A stretch of 64,000 nt of DNA, taken from positions 310,001-374,000 of the forward strand of contig JAPCWB010000001.1 in the NCBI GenBank assembly GCA_025938935.1, in the 5' to 3' direction. The notes under the pieces are model-generated. The model saw nothing but the letters and a program-made list of their open reading frames with translations, searched no databases and had not been told where the DNA came from. This document shows positions 43,367 to 53,101 of this stretch, piece by piece; the stretch's first letter is position 1; each line of letters begins with the position of its first letter. This stretch comes from Novosphingobium sp. MW5. Its GTDB lineage: Bacteria > Pseudomonadota > Alphaproteobacteria > Sphingomonadales > Sphingomonadaceae. The position numbers were made by a program, and so were the translations under genes.

Positions 43367-43520
43367 ACCGATCGTTGTTCACCGACCTAGGTCAGTTACC
43401 TATGCGCTGAATTGCGCCGGGTCAATTTTGATACTGTTTCAAATGATCCGTGTTAGTGGCCAATCTTGCGTAAGCGTTTGGTTCAAGGCATGATGCGCTC
43501 ACGCCAGGCGGGAGCGTGAA

Positions 43521-44702
43521 TTGCAATTTCTTGATCTGGTCGCCTGGCTGGCCGTTATTCCATTTTGCTTGTGCCTGACGGTTCTTGGCGTCGAATGCCT
43601 CATGGGCCTCCGCCCCATCCGTTCGTCCGGCCCGGCAGCATCCGGCAAGATAGCCGTGATCATGCCGGCACATAACGAAGCCATGACAATAGGCGAAAGT
43701 CTGGGCAGCCTGATTGCCAACTGCCCGCCGGGCGTGCGGTGCATCGTGGTGGCAGACAATTGCACCGATGACACGGCGCAGATCGCGCGCGCGCATGATT
43801 GCGAGGTACTTGTCCGCGATGATCCGGCCCTGCGCGGCAAGGGTTTTGCGCTGGCCCATGCTTACGACCACCTTGCGCTGGACCCTCCTGACGTGATCAT
43901 CGTGATCGACGCGGATTGCGCCATATCCAAGGGCGGCATCGCGGCGTTGGCTTCTGCGGTTGAGGCCAGCGGCATGGCAGCCCAATCGGTCAACTTGCAG
44001 TTCGACCGATCGCGCAGTGGTGGCCTTGTTGACGTGTCCAATTTTGCCCTGCTCGTGAAGAACCTTGTCCGGACCCGCGGTTTGCAGCGGCTGAGCGGGA
44101 GTTCATCGCTGTTCGGCACGGGCATGGCCTTGCCGTGGCGCTACTTCCGCCGCGAAACCCTGGCGACCGACAATATCGTCGATGACCTTGCCCTGACGGT
44201 CGAACTTGGCAGGGCAGGCGTCCGCTGCAAGCTGGTCGAGGAGGCGGTTGTCAGCAGTCCATCGGCCAACTGGGCGGAGACGATCAACCAACGCAGGCGC
44301 TGGGAGCATGGCTTCCTGATTACTGGCATGACCAAGGCCCTGCCCCTGTTGGCGCTGGGCCTACGGCGAGGTTCGCGGCGGCTCTGCGGGTACGGGCTGC
44401 ATCTTTTGGTGCCGCCGCTGGCGCTCCTGCTGATGCTGGCATCCACCATGCTGGTCCTGGCGATAGTCTTGGCCGCGTTGGGGGCGAGCCTGACACCGGC
44501 AGTCACACTGGGCTCGCTCCTGGTTTTTGCGGGGCTTGCAGTGTTCGCAGCATGGGTGGCTGAGGGAAGGAAAACCCTTCCATGGCAATCACTTGTACAG
44601 ATTCCGATCTACGCCTTGCGCAAGGTTCCGATTTACGCCGGATTGCTGCTATCCCGGCAGACCTCGTGGACGCGGACGCGGCGGGATGGCGAGGAATCCT
44701 GA
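43521..44702 (+). CDS. Membrane GT2 glycosyltransferase (cellulose-synthase-like fold)
   Basis: A 393-aa protein from a TTG start with GGGAG six bases upstream. One N-terminal TM helix, then a GT2 domain (IAVIMPAHNEAMTIGESL, VVADNCTDDT, VIDADCAI with the DxD, and the QRRRWEHG motif), then C-terminal membrane helices (about 290-345). QxxRW marks processive-type or lipid-linked GT2 enzymes. It is divergent from the PssD/PssE pair and adjacent to a methyltransferase gene. Confidence 0.85.
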   Translation: MQFLDLVAWLAVIPFCLCLTVLGVECLMGLRPIRSSGPAASGKIAVIMPAHNEAMTIGESLGSLIANCPPGVRCIVVADNCTDDTAQIARAHDCEVLVRDDPALRGKGFALAHAYDHLALDPPDVIIVIDADCAISKGGIAALASAVEASGMAAQSVNLQFDRSRSGGLVDVSNFALLVKNLVRTRGLQRLSGSSSLFGTGMALPWRYFRRETLATDNIVDDLALTVELGRAGVRCKLVEEAVVSSPSANWAETINQRRRWEHGFLITGMTKALPLLALGLRRGSRRLCGYGLHLLVPPLALLLMLASTMLVLAIVLAALGASLTPAVTLGSLLVFAGLAVFAAWVAEGRKTLPWQSLVQIPIYALRKVPIYAGLLLSRQTSWTRTRRDGEES

Positions 44703-44749
44703 ATTGAAGCGGCCCCAGATCGCCGTTTACGAAATGGACAGGAAGTAAA

Positions 44750-45397
44750 TTGGCTCTCAACGACCCCAAGGACGTAACATCGCTATCCTATCGCCTGCGC
44801 AGCAGGCGGGACCATTTCCTGCGTGAATTCCTGCTGCGCAATGGCCGTTCGATCATCGATCTTGGCGGAACGTCCGACTATTGGCGCCGGGTGGGGCTCG
44901 ATTTCCTCAGGGACAATGGCTTTACTGTCACCATCGTCAATATCGAGGAAACCGAACTTGGCGAAGGGCCGTTCCGTTGCATGGTGGGCAATGCCTGCAA
45001 CATCGACATGGCGGACAATTCGTTCGACATTGTCCATTCGAACTCGGTGATCGAACACGTCGGCGGCTGGAGCCAAGTCTGTGATTTTGCGCGCGAAGTC
45101 CGCCGTCTGGCGCCGTCCTATTACGTTCAGACGCCTAATTGGTGGTTTCCGGTGGACCCCCATTTCTGGAAGGTGCCGTTTTTCCACTGGATGCCCAAGG
45201 CCGTGCGAACCGAACTGCTCCACCGCCTGCCCGTCGCCACGGCGGGCCGCCTTTCGGACCGCGCAGTAGCCCGCCAAGTAGTTGAGGATACGCGGCTTTT
45301 GAGCGGCAGCCAGATGCGCGAGCTGTTCCCCGATGCACAGTTCCGGCCGGAAAGCTTCGCCGGCCTGACCAAGTCATGGATCGCCACCCGGGGCTGA
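44750..45397 (+). CDS. SAM-dependent methyltransferase (class I)
   Basis: A 215-aa protein from a TTG start with AGGAAG upstream. Motif I is SIIDLGGTSDYW and the post-motif is FDIVHSNSVIEHVGGW. It may methylate a sugar or lipid carrier in the polysaccharide pathway, since it is the last gene of the locus before the haem gene. The substrate is unknown. Confidence 0.78.
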   Translation: MALNDPKDVTSLSYRLRSRRDHFLREFLLRNGRSIIDLGGTSDYWRRVGLDFLRDNGFTVTIVNIEETELGEGPFRCMVGNACNIDMADNSFDIVHSNSVIEHVGGWSQVCDFAREVRRLAPSYYVQTPNWWFPVDPHFWKVPFFHWMPKAVRTELLHRLPVATAGRLSDRAVARQVVEDTRLLSGSQMRELFPDAQFRPESFAGLTKSWIATRG

Positions 45398-45446
45398 CTG
45401 CAACGGCACTGCAAAGCCGCTGCAAGCCCCGCGCGCGGCCCTCGCA

Positions 45447-46313
45447 CTACTCCCAGACGGCTTCCGGCGGCAGGCTCATCAGGATGGCGTCGATATTTCC
45501 GCCGGTCTTGAGCCCGAACAGCGTGCCACGATCGTAGACCAGATTGAATTCGGCATAGCGCCCCCGCCAGGAAAGCTGCTGGCGCTTGTCTGCTTCGGTG
45601 AAGTCCATCCCCATCCGCCGCCGCACCAGCTGCGGGAAGATCGAGAGGAAGGCCCGCCCGACATCCTGCGTGAAGGCGAAGTTGCGTTCCCATGCTCCTT
45701 CGTCCTCGCATTCGAGGTGGTCATAGAAAATGCCGCCGACGCCGCGGTGGACTTTGCGGTGCGGGATGTAGAAGTAATCGTCCGCCCACTTCTTGTACCG
45801 CTCGTAATAGGTCGGGTTGTGTTTCATGCAGGCGGCGCGGAATTCGGCGTGGAAGTCCTCGGTGTCCTCATCATAGGGGAGCGGCGGGTTGAGGTCCGCC
45901 CCGCCGCCGAACCAGGCCTTGGTCGTGGTCAGGAAGCGGGTGTTCATGTGCACCGCAGGGACATGCGGGTTGGCCATGTGGGCGACCAGGCTGATGCCTG
46001 TGGCGGAGAAAGCGTTGTTCTCGGCCGAGGCGCCGTTGATCGTCCCGGCAAAGTCCTTTTGCAGGCCACCCGCAACGGTGGAGATATTGACGCCAACCTT
46101 CTCGAACACCTTGCCCTTCATCAGGCCCCGGGTGCCGCCACCGGTATCGCCGCCCGCCTCACCATCAACCTCGCTGCGCTTCCACGGATCGTACTGGAAC
46201 ACGGCGTCGGAGCCGGCTTCGCGTTCAATCTTCTCGAATTCGGCGCAAATCTGGTTGCGCAGGTCCTCGAACCAGGCCGAGGCGCGGGCGGTCATGGGGG
46301 TCCAGTCAGTCAT
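45447..46313 (-). CDS. hemF: Aerobic coproporphyrinogen III oxidase
   Basis: The 288-aa enzyme converts coproporphyrinogen III to protoporphyrinogen IX with oxygen. Motifs: VFEKVGVNISTV, THMANPHVP-type HMANPHVPAVHMNTRF, WFGGGADLNP, YYERYKKWADDYF and the C-terminal SWRGRYAEFNLVYDRGT. The ATG at 46313 is the family start; a longer frame to 46724 is antisense to pdeM. It is divergent from the phosphoesterase gene. Confidence 0.95.
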   Translation of the reverse strand: MTDWTPMTARASAWFEDLRNQICAEFEKIEREAGSDAVFQYDPWKRSEVDGEAGGDTGGGTRGLMKGKVFEKVGVNISTVAGGLQKDFAGTINGASAENNAFSATGISLVAHMANPHVPAVHMNTRFLTTTKAWFGGGADLNPPLPYDEDTEDFHAEFRAACMKHNPTYYERYKKWADDYFYIPHRKVHRGVGGIFYDHLECEDEGAWERNFAFTQDVGRAFLSIFPQLVRRRMGMDFTEADKRQQLSWRGRYAEFNLVYDRGTLFGLKTGGNIDAILMSLPPEAVWE

Positions 46314-46358
46314 AAGGCCGTCCTTGCCAAGGCTTGGCGACTGGGGCAAGGGAAAGCC

Positions 46359-47031
46359 ATGGTTCCCTTTTCGTTCGCTGGTGAGGAATGGCACTTGCTG
46401 CCAAGCGGCGCGCTTTACTGGCCGCGCGAGCGGGCGCTGCTTGTTGCTGACCTGCATCTTGAAAAGGGGAGCTTCTTCGCCCGCTTCGGCCAGATGATCC
46501 CGCCCTATGACAGCCGCGAGACGCTGGAACGGGTAGCGCTCGCGGTCGGGCAGACAGGCGCTCGGCGCATCTATTGCCTGGGCGATTCTGTTCCATGACA
46601 GCGCCGGGGCGCAGCGGCTGGAGCCGCATGCCGCCGGTATGCTCGCGGCGCTGACCCGCGCGACCGACTGGGTCTGGATCACCGGCAACCATGACGAAGG
46701 CCTACGCCCGCAGCAGGGCGGCACGCTGGTGACGGAAATCGAGACCAGCGGCGTGATCCTGCGCCATCATGCCCGGCGCGGGGAAACAGCCCCCGAACTG
46801 TCCGGCCATTTCCACCCGCGCCTGCGCCTGTCGGTGCGGGGCAGAAACATCGTCCGCCCCTGCGCCGTGGCGAGCGAAAACCGGCTCGTCCTGCCGGCCT
46901 TCGGCGCCTTCGCCGGCGGCATGGACGCGGCCGACCCGGCAATCCTCTCCGCGCTGCAACCGGCGCGGCGCATAAGGGCGCTTCTGGCGACGAAGGACAA
47001 GGTGGCCGAGTTTCCGCTCTGGGCGGCTTGA
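46359..47031 (+). pseudogene. pdeM: PdeM-like metallophosphoesterase, frameshifted
   Basis: Calcineurin-like phosphoesterase of the ligase-associated DNA-repair type. It has ADLHLEKGSFFARFG, GDS-(frameshift)-FHDSAG, ITGNHDEG and GHFHPRLRLS, which together supply the metal ligands. The shift is at 46585-46593 (GATTCTGTTCC). Removing one T gives GDSFHD and a protein of about 223 aa, the usual length. The helicase and ligase partners are not in this window. Confidence 0.78.
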
Positions 47032-47077
47032 GGCGCTAAGCCGGCCCAAAAATCGGACCCGTCATCCCCGCACAAAA

Positions 47078-47103
47078 GAAAGGGACGCCGAAGCGCCCCT
47101 TTC
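47078..47103. terminator. Bidirectional-type terminator between pdeM and the TonB receptor
   Basis: GAAAGGGACGC and GCGCCCCTTTC form an 11-base stem with one mismatch around CGAA. On the minus strand it is followed by TTTTG, so it should end the receptor transcript. Confidence 0.7.
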
Positions 47104-47128
47104 CCTTGTTCCGTAATTTCCGCGTCGA

Positions 47129-49808
47129 TCAGAACGCGAAGACCAGCGTGCCGCTGATCGTGCGCGGTGCGCCGATCTGGACGAAGTTCGGGTTGCCATA
47201 AGAAGCAACGCCGGTGGTCTGGTTGAAGGTCGGGTTCTGCACCAGATTGCCGCCGAAACCGCCGACATAGAACTGGTCGAACAGGTTGTAGACGTTGAGC
47301 TGCAGATAGGTCTTGTCGTTGAGACCCATGAACTCAAGGTTCACGCGGGCATCGAGGTTGACCAGCCAGTAGGCAGCTGCCGTGGCGGCATAGACCCGGG
47401 TCGGCGAAGCCGGCGCCACCGGGGTAGTGCAGACGGTCGGCGTTGCGTTGGTGCAGGCCTTGGCGCCCGACGGTACGAACGAACCGGTGAAGGTGGCTTC
47501 GTTGGTGTCGTAGATGTAACGCTCACCCGTGCGCTTGGCAGTGATGCCGAGCTCGACCGGACCAATCGTGCCGCGTGCAGAGACGCCGAAGGTCGACTTC
47601 GGAGCACCGGCTTCACGCTTGCCGGCGGTCAGCGCGTAGATCGGGGTGCCATCGCGGTTCTCACCAATGGCGAGGTTGTCGCGAATTTCCGACTTCATGA
47701 TCGAGCCGAAGGCATAAAGCGTGATGGCGTCCATCGGCTGCCATGCGATCGAGCCTTCGAGGCCGTACTTCTTCACGTCACCCAGGTTACGATAGACGGT
47801 CTGGTTGATTTCCGGATCGTAGGCCGAAGCCGTACGGTTGTGGAACTGGTTGTAGTACGCCGTGATCTGAGCCTGGACCGAGCCCGAGCGATAGCGCAGG
47901 CCGAGGTCGAAGTTGTCGGTCGTTTCCGGAGCCGGCTGTGCACGGCTGGTACCCAGCGGGAAGTAGAACGCGTTGTACAGGTTGTCGGTGCCGGGGACCG
48001 AGAGGCCCTGGCTGAAGTTGCCGAAAGCGCTGATATTGTCGGTCACGTTGAACACGAAACCAGCGCTGGGGAGCAGCTTCTTGTAGTTGTAAACGCGGCG
48101 CTGCGGCGGGGCCCAGCCGGAAACGACGAGAGCGCCGGTGGTGGCGTTGGTCGTTGCCGAATAGGGGTTCAGCGTTGCCGCCGAGGTTGCCAGAGCCGAG
48201 TTGGAGCTGAAGCATTCGACGAAGCCGCTGGCCGAGCTGGTAAAGCAGTTGTTCGTCAGGTCACGCTTGAAGAACGGCATACGCGCACCGAGCGTGACAA
48301 CCAGGCGGTTGTCCATGAATTCGCCGCGGTATTCGCCCGAAATCTGGTGCAGGATGGCGAAGGACAGTCGATCGCGCTTTTGCAGGATGGCGCCAGTTGC
48401 ATCGGCCTCGGGGCTGTTGACCGGGAAGACATCCACCGGCGAACCGTTGGCGATCAGCTGGCCGACTTCACCGGTCTGGCGGTGACGTGCGCGGTCCCAA
48501 GTATAGGCGATGCGCAGCGTGTGGGCGTCATTGATGTCGTAACGCAGACCGGCGATGACGCCATAGCGGTTGGTCTGGGTCTGGCTGGGAGCCAGCATCA
48601 GGACCTGGTCGAGGGTATCGCCATCACCGTTGATGTCACGGTTGAAATAGGGCGCACCGCCGAGGTAGCCAGTGGCATTGAGAACGCCGGACGACGGATC
48701 GATGTCACGCGTGCCTTCGCGGGCGGAAACGGTGCCACCGCCATTGGCCTTCACGTACTGATAGCTGGGATCGACGGTGAGGACGATGTTGTCAGCCAGG
48801 CTGAAGCGCGAGCTGATGCGGATGTTGCCGGTGTTCGACGGGTTGAAGCGGCGGTCGAATTCGCTGCCGCAGGTGCTGGCCGCATCGGCCACCCCGCGCA
48901 CGCCGGGAGCGGTCGTGCAGGGCCAGTTGATGTTATAGGTGCGCTCGTTCGAATTGGTCGGATAACGGTTGGTCGCTGCCGAACCGACAACACGACCGGC
49001 ATCGATGCGCAGCGGCAACGAACCGAAGAAGTTGTTGCGGTTCTGGTTGTAGTGACCGGCGATCGAGACGAAATCGTCACCCGCCAGCGGGATGTACAGC
49101 TTGCCGTTGTACTGCTGCTTGTCGACCTTGCCGTAGTTGTTGAACGGGTTCTTGTTGCGCGCCATCGAGGCCGAGACCCAGTGCGCGGATGCCGCCGGGG
49201 GTGAGGTCGCCGGTCTCGATCTTGCCGAACATGCGCATGAAGTCATATTCGCCGGCCGAGCCCGAGAGCATCACGCCGAAATCACGGTCGGGCTTCTTGG
49301 TGCGGTAGTTAACCGTGCCGCCGGCGGCCGAAGCGGTCGGGCTGTCGACATCGGTGGTCCCGAGGTTGACGTTGACCTGCTCGATCAGTTCCGGGTCGAT
49401 CTGCTGGTTCGAATAGATCGCGTAGTTGCCCGAGTCGTTCAGCGGAACGCCGTCGAAGGTGAGGCTGACGCGGTCCGAGGAGAAGCCGCGGATGTTCAGG
49501 GTACCGCCCGACGAACCGTAGGCGTCGTTGTTCTGGAACGAGACGCTGGGGACCTGGTTGATCGTGTCGAGAATGGTCTGGCCGGGGTTCTGGCGGGCGA
49601 TGTTTTCCTGAGTCAGGACCGCCTTGGCCTTCGCCGAGTCAGGCGCCGAAATACCGCCCACTTCCTGCACGCCGGTGCGGGTCCCGGTAACGATGATTTC
49701 CTTGTCGAAATCAACCGAGCCGGTCGACTGCGCGTAGGCAGGCATGGCAAGGCCGAATGCGAGGGGGACGGAGGCCGCACTTACGGCGAGGAACGACTTG
49801 AACTGCAT
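47129..49808 (-). pseudogene. TonB-dependent outer-membrane receptor, frameshifted
   Basis: The signal peptide (FLAVSAASVPLAFGLAMPAYA) and plug domain (EIIVTGTRTGVQEVGG; SSGGTLNIRGFSSDRVSLTF) are in one frame to about 49195. The barrel, ending in the aromatic C-terminus ISGTLVFAF, is in another. The shift lies in GCGCG at 49192-49197. Removing one base gives LTPGGIRHWVSASMARN and an intact receptor of about 890 aa. No substrate is evident: no neighbouring transporter, Fur box or riboswitch is seen. Confidence 0.82.
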
Positions 49809-50153
49809 GGTTTTTCAACCCCGGTTGCCCCCCGATTTGCCCCGGGGGAAGTTGGCAACAAATGCGCGCCGGACGTGCTGCGAATCAGCGGTTTGTCCGG
49901 TTCTGCCGGGCTCAATACAAGCACCGGCCCCTCTCTTGAACGTCTGTTCATGACAGCCTGTTGACAGTCTGGGGGCGGTTTTACAGGCTTTGGAATATCG
50001 TTTCGTGCCGGGCGGAAATTGCGTAATTATTATGCCTGCTTACGCAAGTGTCAGCAGATTTGGGGGAATATCGCGCCGCTGGGGCTCGACGATTCTTGCT
50101 GCACTGCGGCAATTGTGCAACGGTTGCGATTGAAACGGAATTACGGGGTCTTT
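49809..50153. other. Divergent intergenic region, TonB receptor / CDF exporter
   Basis: About 340 bp. It holds a TTGACA at about 49959 on the plus strand without a convincing -10. It also has a C-rich/G-rich run near 49838-49855 and a weakly plausible upstream extension of the CDF gene (TTG 50019) that I do not accept. No riboswitch or repeat is seen. Confidence 0.3.
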
Positions 50154-51116
50154 TTGGGCGCGCATCATCACCATTCGGCCGCGGACAATGGCCACGAACA
50201 CGGTCATCACCACCATCACCACGGCCATGGCTCGCACGGCCGCGCCTTTGCCCTGGGCGTGGCGCTGAACACGATCTTCGTCGTGGTCGAGGCGGGATAT
50301 GGCCTGCTCTCCGGCTCGATGGCGCTGGTCGCCGACGCGGGGCACAACCTTACCGACGTGCTGGGCCTGCTGATTGCCTGGGCGGCGGACAGCCTTTCCG
50401 CGCGGCCGGCTTCCGACCGCTTCACCTATGGCTACAAGAGCTCCTCGATCCTGGCAGCGCTGGCCAATTCGGCACTGCTGATGCTGACCATCGGAGCAAT
50501 CGGGGCGGAGACGGTGCGCCGCTTCTTCGATCCCGAACCGGTCGCCGGGCAGACCATGATGGTCGTCGCGGCCATCGGCATCGCGATCAACGCCTTCACC
50601 GCCCTGCTCTTCGCCAAGGGGAGCAAGCACGACATCAACCTGCGCGGTGCCTTCCTGCACATGCTGGGCGATACCGCCGTCTCGGCTGCCGTGGTCGTGG
50701 CCGGGCTGCTGATCCTGTGGACCGGAAAGATCTGGATCGACACGCTGACCGGCCTGCTGATCGTGGCCGTAATCGGCTGGTCGACCTGGGACCTCGCGCG
50801 CGAGGCGCTCAAGATGGGCCTGCTCGGCGTGCCGCGCGGGATCGATGCTGCGAAGGTGCGGGCGCTGCTCTCCGCCCAGCCGGGGGTTCGCGCGGTGCAT
50901 GACCTGCACATCTGGCCGATGAGCACCAAGGAAACCGCGCTCACCGCGCATCTGGTCATGCCAGGCGGCCACCCCGGCGACGCCTTCCTCCACGCGCTGT
51001 CGCACGAGCTGGAGCACGACTTCGGCATCCACCACGCGACCTTGCAGGTGGAAACCGCCGACGGACCATGCCATGCTGCACGCATGCACGAGGCTGGACA
51101 TGACCACGCGGACTGA
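50154..51116 (+). CDS. Cation diffusion facilitator (CzcD/ZitB-type metal exporter)
   Basis: A 320-aa CDF transporter. The proposed TTG start at 50154 (ACGGGG upstream) places a His-rich tract (HHHH...HGHHHHHHGHGSHG) at the very N-terminus. Six TM helices follow, with DAGHNLTD (TM2) and HMLGDT (TM5) metal sites, and a C-terminal cytoplasmic domain. It exports Zn/Co/Cd-type ions. Its end overlaps the ECF sigma gene by 17 bases, so metal export and the sigma factor are co-transcribed. Confidence 0.9.
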   Translation: MGAHHHHSAADNGHEHGHHHHHHGHGSHGRAFALGVALNTIFVVVEAGYGLLSGSMALVADAGHNLTDVLGLLIAWAADSLSARPASDRFTYGYKSSSILAALANSALLMLTIGAIGAETVRRFFDPEPVAGQTMMVVAAIGIAINAFTALLFAKGSKHDINLRGAFLHMLGDTAVSAAVVVAGLLILWTGKIWIDTLTGLLIVAVIGWSTWDLAREALKMGLLGVPRGIDAAKVRALLSAQPGVRAVHDLHIWPMSTKETALTAHLVMPGGHPGDAFLHALSHELEHDFGIHHATLQVETADGPCHAARMHEAGHDHAD

Positions 51117-51663
51117 AACCGCCAGAAACGACCTGGCGGAAGCAATCGGGCGCGTGGCCAAGGGCGACCGCAAGGCGCTCGAATTCGTTTATCGCGCGAC
51201 CTCGGCGAAGCTTTTTGGCATTTGCCTGCGTATCTCTGGTGACAGGGGCGAAGCGGAGGACGCCTTGCAGGACGTGTACGTCAACTTGTGGAATGCCGCC
51301 GGGCGCTTTGATGCGTCGCGGGCGAGCCCGATCTCGTGGCTCGCCATCTTTGCGCGCAACCGCACGATTGACCGCCTGCGCCGCCGCGGCCGGCTGAACG
51401 CCACCGCCCCGATCGAGGCCGCCGCCGAAGTGGCCGACGCCGCCCCGCTCGCCGACCAGGCCCTGCTGGCGGGTGAGGAAAACGCGCGTATCCACACCTG
51501 CATCGAAACGCTCGATGACAAACAGCGCGGCGTCATCCGCACAGCCTTCTTCGGCGGGGTGACCTATGCCGAACTTGCCGCGCGGCAGGAGGTGCCGCTG
51601 GGCACGGTCAAGTCCTGGGTGCGCCGCGGCCTCGCCCGCCTCAAGCAGTGTCTCGAAGCATGA
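51100..51663 (+). CDS. ECF RNA polymerase sigma factor (SigK/RpoE-like)
   Basis: A 187-aa sigma-70 family protein. The region 2 segment EFVYRATSAKLFGICLRISGD is shown here as two blocks, EFVYRATSAKLFG and EDALQDVYVNLWNAAGRFD, with WLAIFARNRTIDRLRRR after. Region 4 is YAELAARQEVPLGTVKSWVRR. The start ATG 51100 has GAGG upstream. It is followed by its likely anti-sigma gene with an ATGA overlap and by a fasciclin gene that may be a target. Confidence 0.92.
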   Translation: MTTRTETARNDLAEAIGRVAKGDRKALEFVYRATSAKLFGICLRISGDRGEAEDALQDVYVNLWNAAGRFDASRASPISWLAIFARNRTIDRLRRRGRLNATAPIEAAAEVADAAPLADQALLAGEENARIHTCIETLDDKQRGVIRTAFFGGVTYAELAARQEVPLGTVKSWVRRGLARLKQCLEA

Positions 51664-52355
51664 CCGAGCGCGACTTTCTTGCCGCCGAACTGGCACTGGG
51701 CCTGCTGGAGGGCGAAGAACTGCTCACCGCGCGGGGCCTCGCCGCCAGCGATGCCGAATTTGCCGCCGAGGTCGAGCGCTGGCAGCAGCAGCTGGCCCCG
51801 CTGCTCGACACGATAGGCCTCGAGACGCCGCCCGAGGAGCTGTGGGAGCGCATCTTTGCCGAAATCGCCCGCCGCGGCGAGGGCGGCAGCGAAGTTGCAG
51901 TGCTCCAGCGCCGGGTGCGCAACTGGCAGCGCGCCGCCGCGCTCTCGGCCATAGCCGCCTCGGCGCTGCTGCTGGTCACTGTCCTGCCAATGCTGACCAA
52001 GCCCGCGCCCCAGGCCCCCGCCGCGCCGCTGGTGGCGAACTTCACCCTGCCCTCCACCCCGACGCGCCTCGGCGTCACCTGGCTGCCCGGCCAGCGCGAC
52101 CTGCTGGTCAATGCCGCGGGCCTGCCGGGCGACGGGGTGCATGACCACGAACTCTGGCTCGTCCCGCCCGAGGGCAAGACCATCTCGCTCGGCCTCGTCG
52201 CGCCTGACAGGTCGGTGCGCCTGCACCTGAGCGATGACCTCGCCGCGCGCCTGCGCGAAGGGGCGACGCTGGCGCTCACGCGTGAGCCGCTGGGCGGGTC
52301 AAAGGGCCGTCCGGCCGGGCCAATCGTCGCCACGACAAAATTTTCTTCGACTTGA
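51660..52355 (+). CDS. Anti-sigma factor (RskA family)
   Basis: A 231-aa protein. The cytoplasmic zinc-less anti-sigma domain is at the N-terminus (about 1-90), one TM helix follows (about 98-118: ALSAIAASALLLVTVLPML), then a periplasmic RskA C-terminal domain (LGVTWLPGQRDLLVNAAGLP; HDHELWLVPPEGKTISLG). It holds the preceding sigma factor until a signal triggers proteolysis. Overlap with the sigma gene is 4 bases. Confidence 0.88.
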   Translation: MTERDFLAAELALGLLEGEELLTARGLAASDAEFAAEVERWQQQLAPLLDTIGLETPPEELWERIFAEIARRGEGGSEVAVLQRRVRNWQRAAALSAIAASALLLVTVLPMLTKPAPQAPAAPLVANFTLPSTPTRLGVTWLPGQRDLLVNAAGLPGDGVHDHELWLVPPEGKTISLGLVAPDRSVRLHLSDDLAARLREGATLALTREPLGGSKGRPAGPIVATTKFSST

Positions 52356-52433
52356 TGCATCCGTAGCCAATCCGGCTGCGTATCTCCGCTCGCAAGGCAC
52401 CCCCGACCTTGTGTTTTTGCAGGAGATTTCAGG

Positions 52434-53018
52434 ATGTACCGCAAGTCCCTCACTTTGGCAGTTGCCGCGATCGGCCTCAGCGCCGCCGCTGTTTCGGCTC
52501 CCGCCATCGCCAAGCATCACATGGGCCACAGCGCCAAGGCCCCGGTCGTCGGCGGCGCGCCGATGTACCCGACCAAGAACATCATCGAGAACGCGGTCAA
52601 TTCGAAGGTCCACACCACGCTGGTCGCCGCGGTCAAGGCCGCCGGCCTCGTCGAAACGCTGTCCGGCCCCGGCCCCTTCACCGTCTTCGCGCCGACTGAC
52701 GCCGCCTTTGCCAAGCTGCCCGCCGGCACGGTCGAAACGCTGGTCAAGCCCGAGAACAAGGACACCCTGACCAAGATCCTGACCTATCATGTGGTCGCTG
52801 GCCGCGTGCTCTCCACCGATCTTGCCAAGATGATCAAGGCTGGCGGCGGCAAGGCCGAATTCGCCACGGTGCAGGGTCAGAAGCTGACCGCGCGGATGAT
52901 GGGCAATTCGATCCAGATCACAGACGCCATGGGCAACAAGGCCAATGTGACCCAGGCCAACGTGCTCCAGTCGAACGGCGTGATCCACGTGACCAACGGC
53001 GTCTTCATTCCGAAGTAA
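52434..53018 (+). CDS. Secreted fasciclin (FAS1)-domain protein
   Basis: A 194-aa protein. A signal peptide of about 26 residues (VAAIGLSAAAVSAPAIA) is followed by one FAS1 domain: the H1/YH motifs TLVAAVKAAGLVETLSGPGP, TVFAPTDAAFAKLP and LTYHVVAGR, ending IHVTNGVFIPK. FAS1 domains mediate adhesion or binding. Next to a SigK/RskA-type pair it parallels the mycobacterial sigK-rskA-MPT83/MPT70 regulon. It is followed by a strong terminator. Confidence 0.9.
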   Translation: MYRKSLTLAVAAIGLSAAAVSAPAIAKHHMGHSAKAPVVGGAPMYPTKNIIENAVNSKVHTTLVAAVKAAGLVETLSGPGPFTVFAPTDAAFAKLPAGTVETLVKPENKDTLTKILTYHVVAGRVLSTDLAKMIKAGGGKAEFATVQGQKLTARMMGNSIQITDAMGNKANVTQANVLQSNGVIHVTNGVFIPK

Positions 53019-53056
53019 AACGCTCTTCCCCAGCGCTGCTGACCGAAGGCAGCGCC

Positions 53057-53100
53057 GCGCCCCGCCCTCCCCCTGCCCTTCGGGGCGGGGCGCACCCTTT
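53057..53100. terminator. Strong GC terminator between convergent fasciclin and VOC genes
   Basis: GCGCCCCGCC (53057-53066) pairs with GGCGGGGCGC (53084-53093). A CCCTTT follows on the plus strand. It sits exactly between two convergent stop codons. Confidence 0.7.
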
Positions 53101-53101
53101 C

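Noticed and set aside
50019..50153. Upstream extension of the CDF exporter with a Cys-containing N-terminus
   Set aside because: The extra 45 residues are unlike CDF proteins, while the TTG at 50154 has a ribosome-binding site and starts at the family's His-rich N-terminus.
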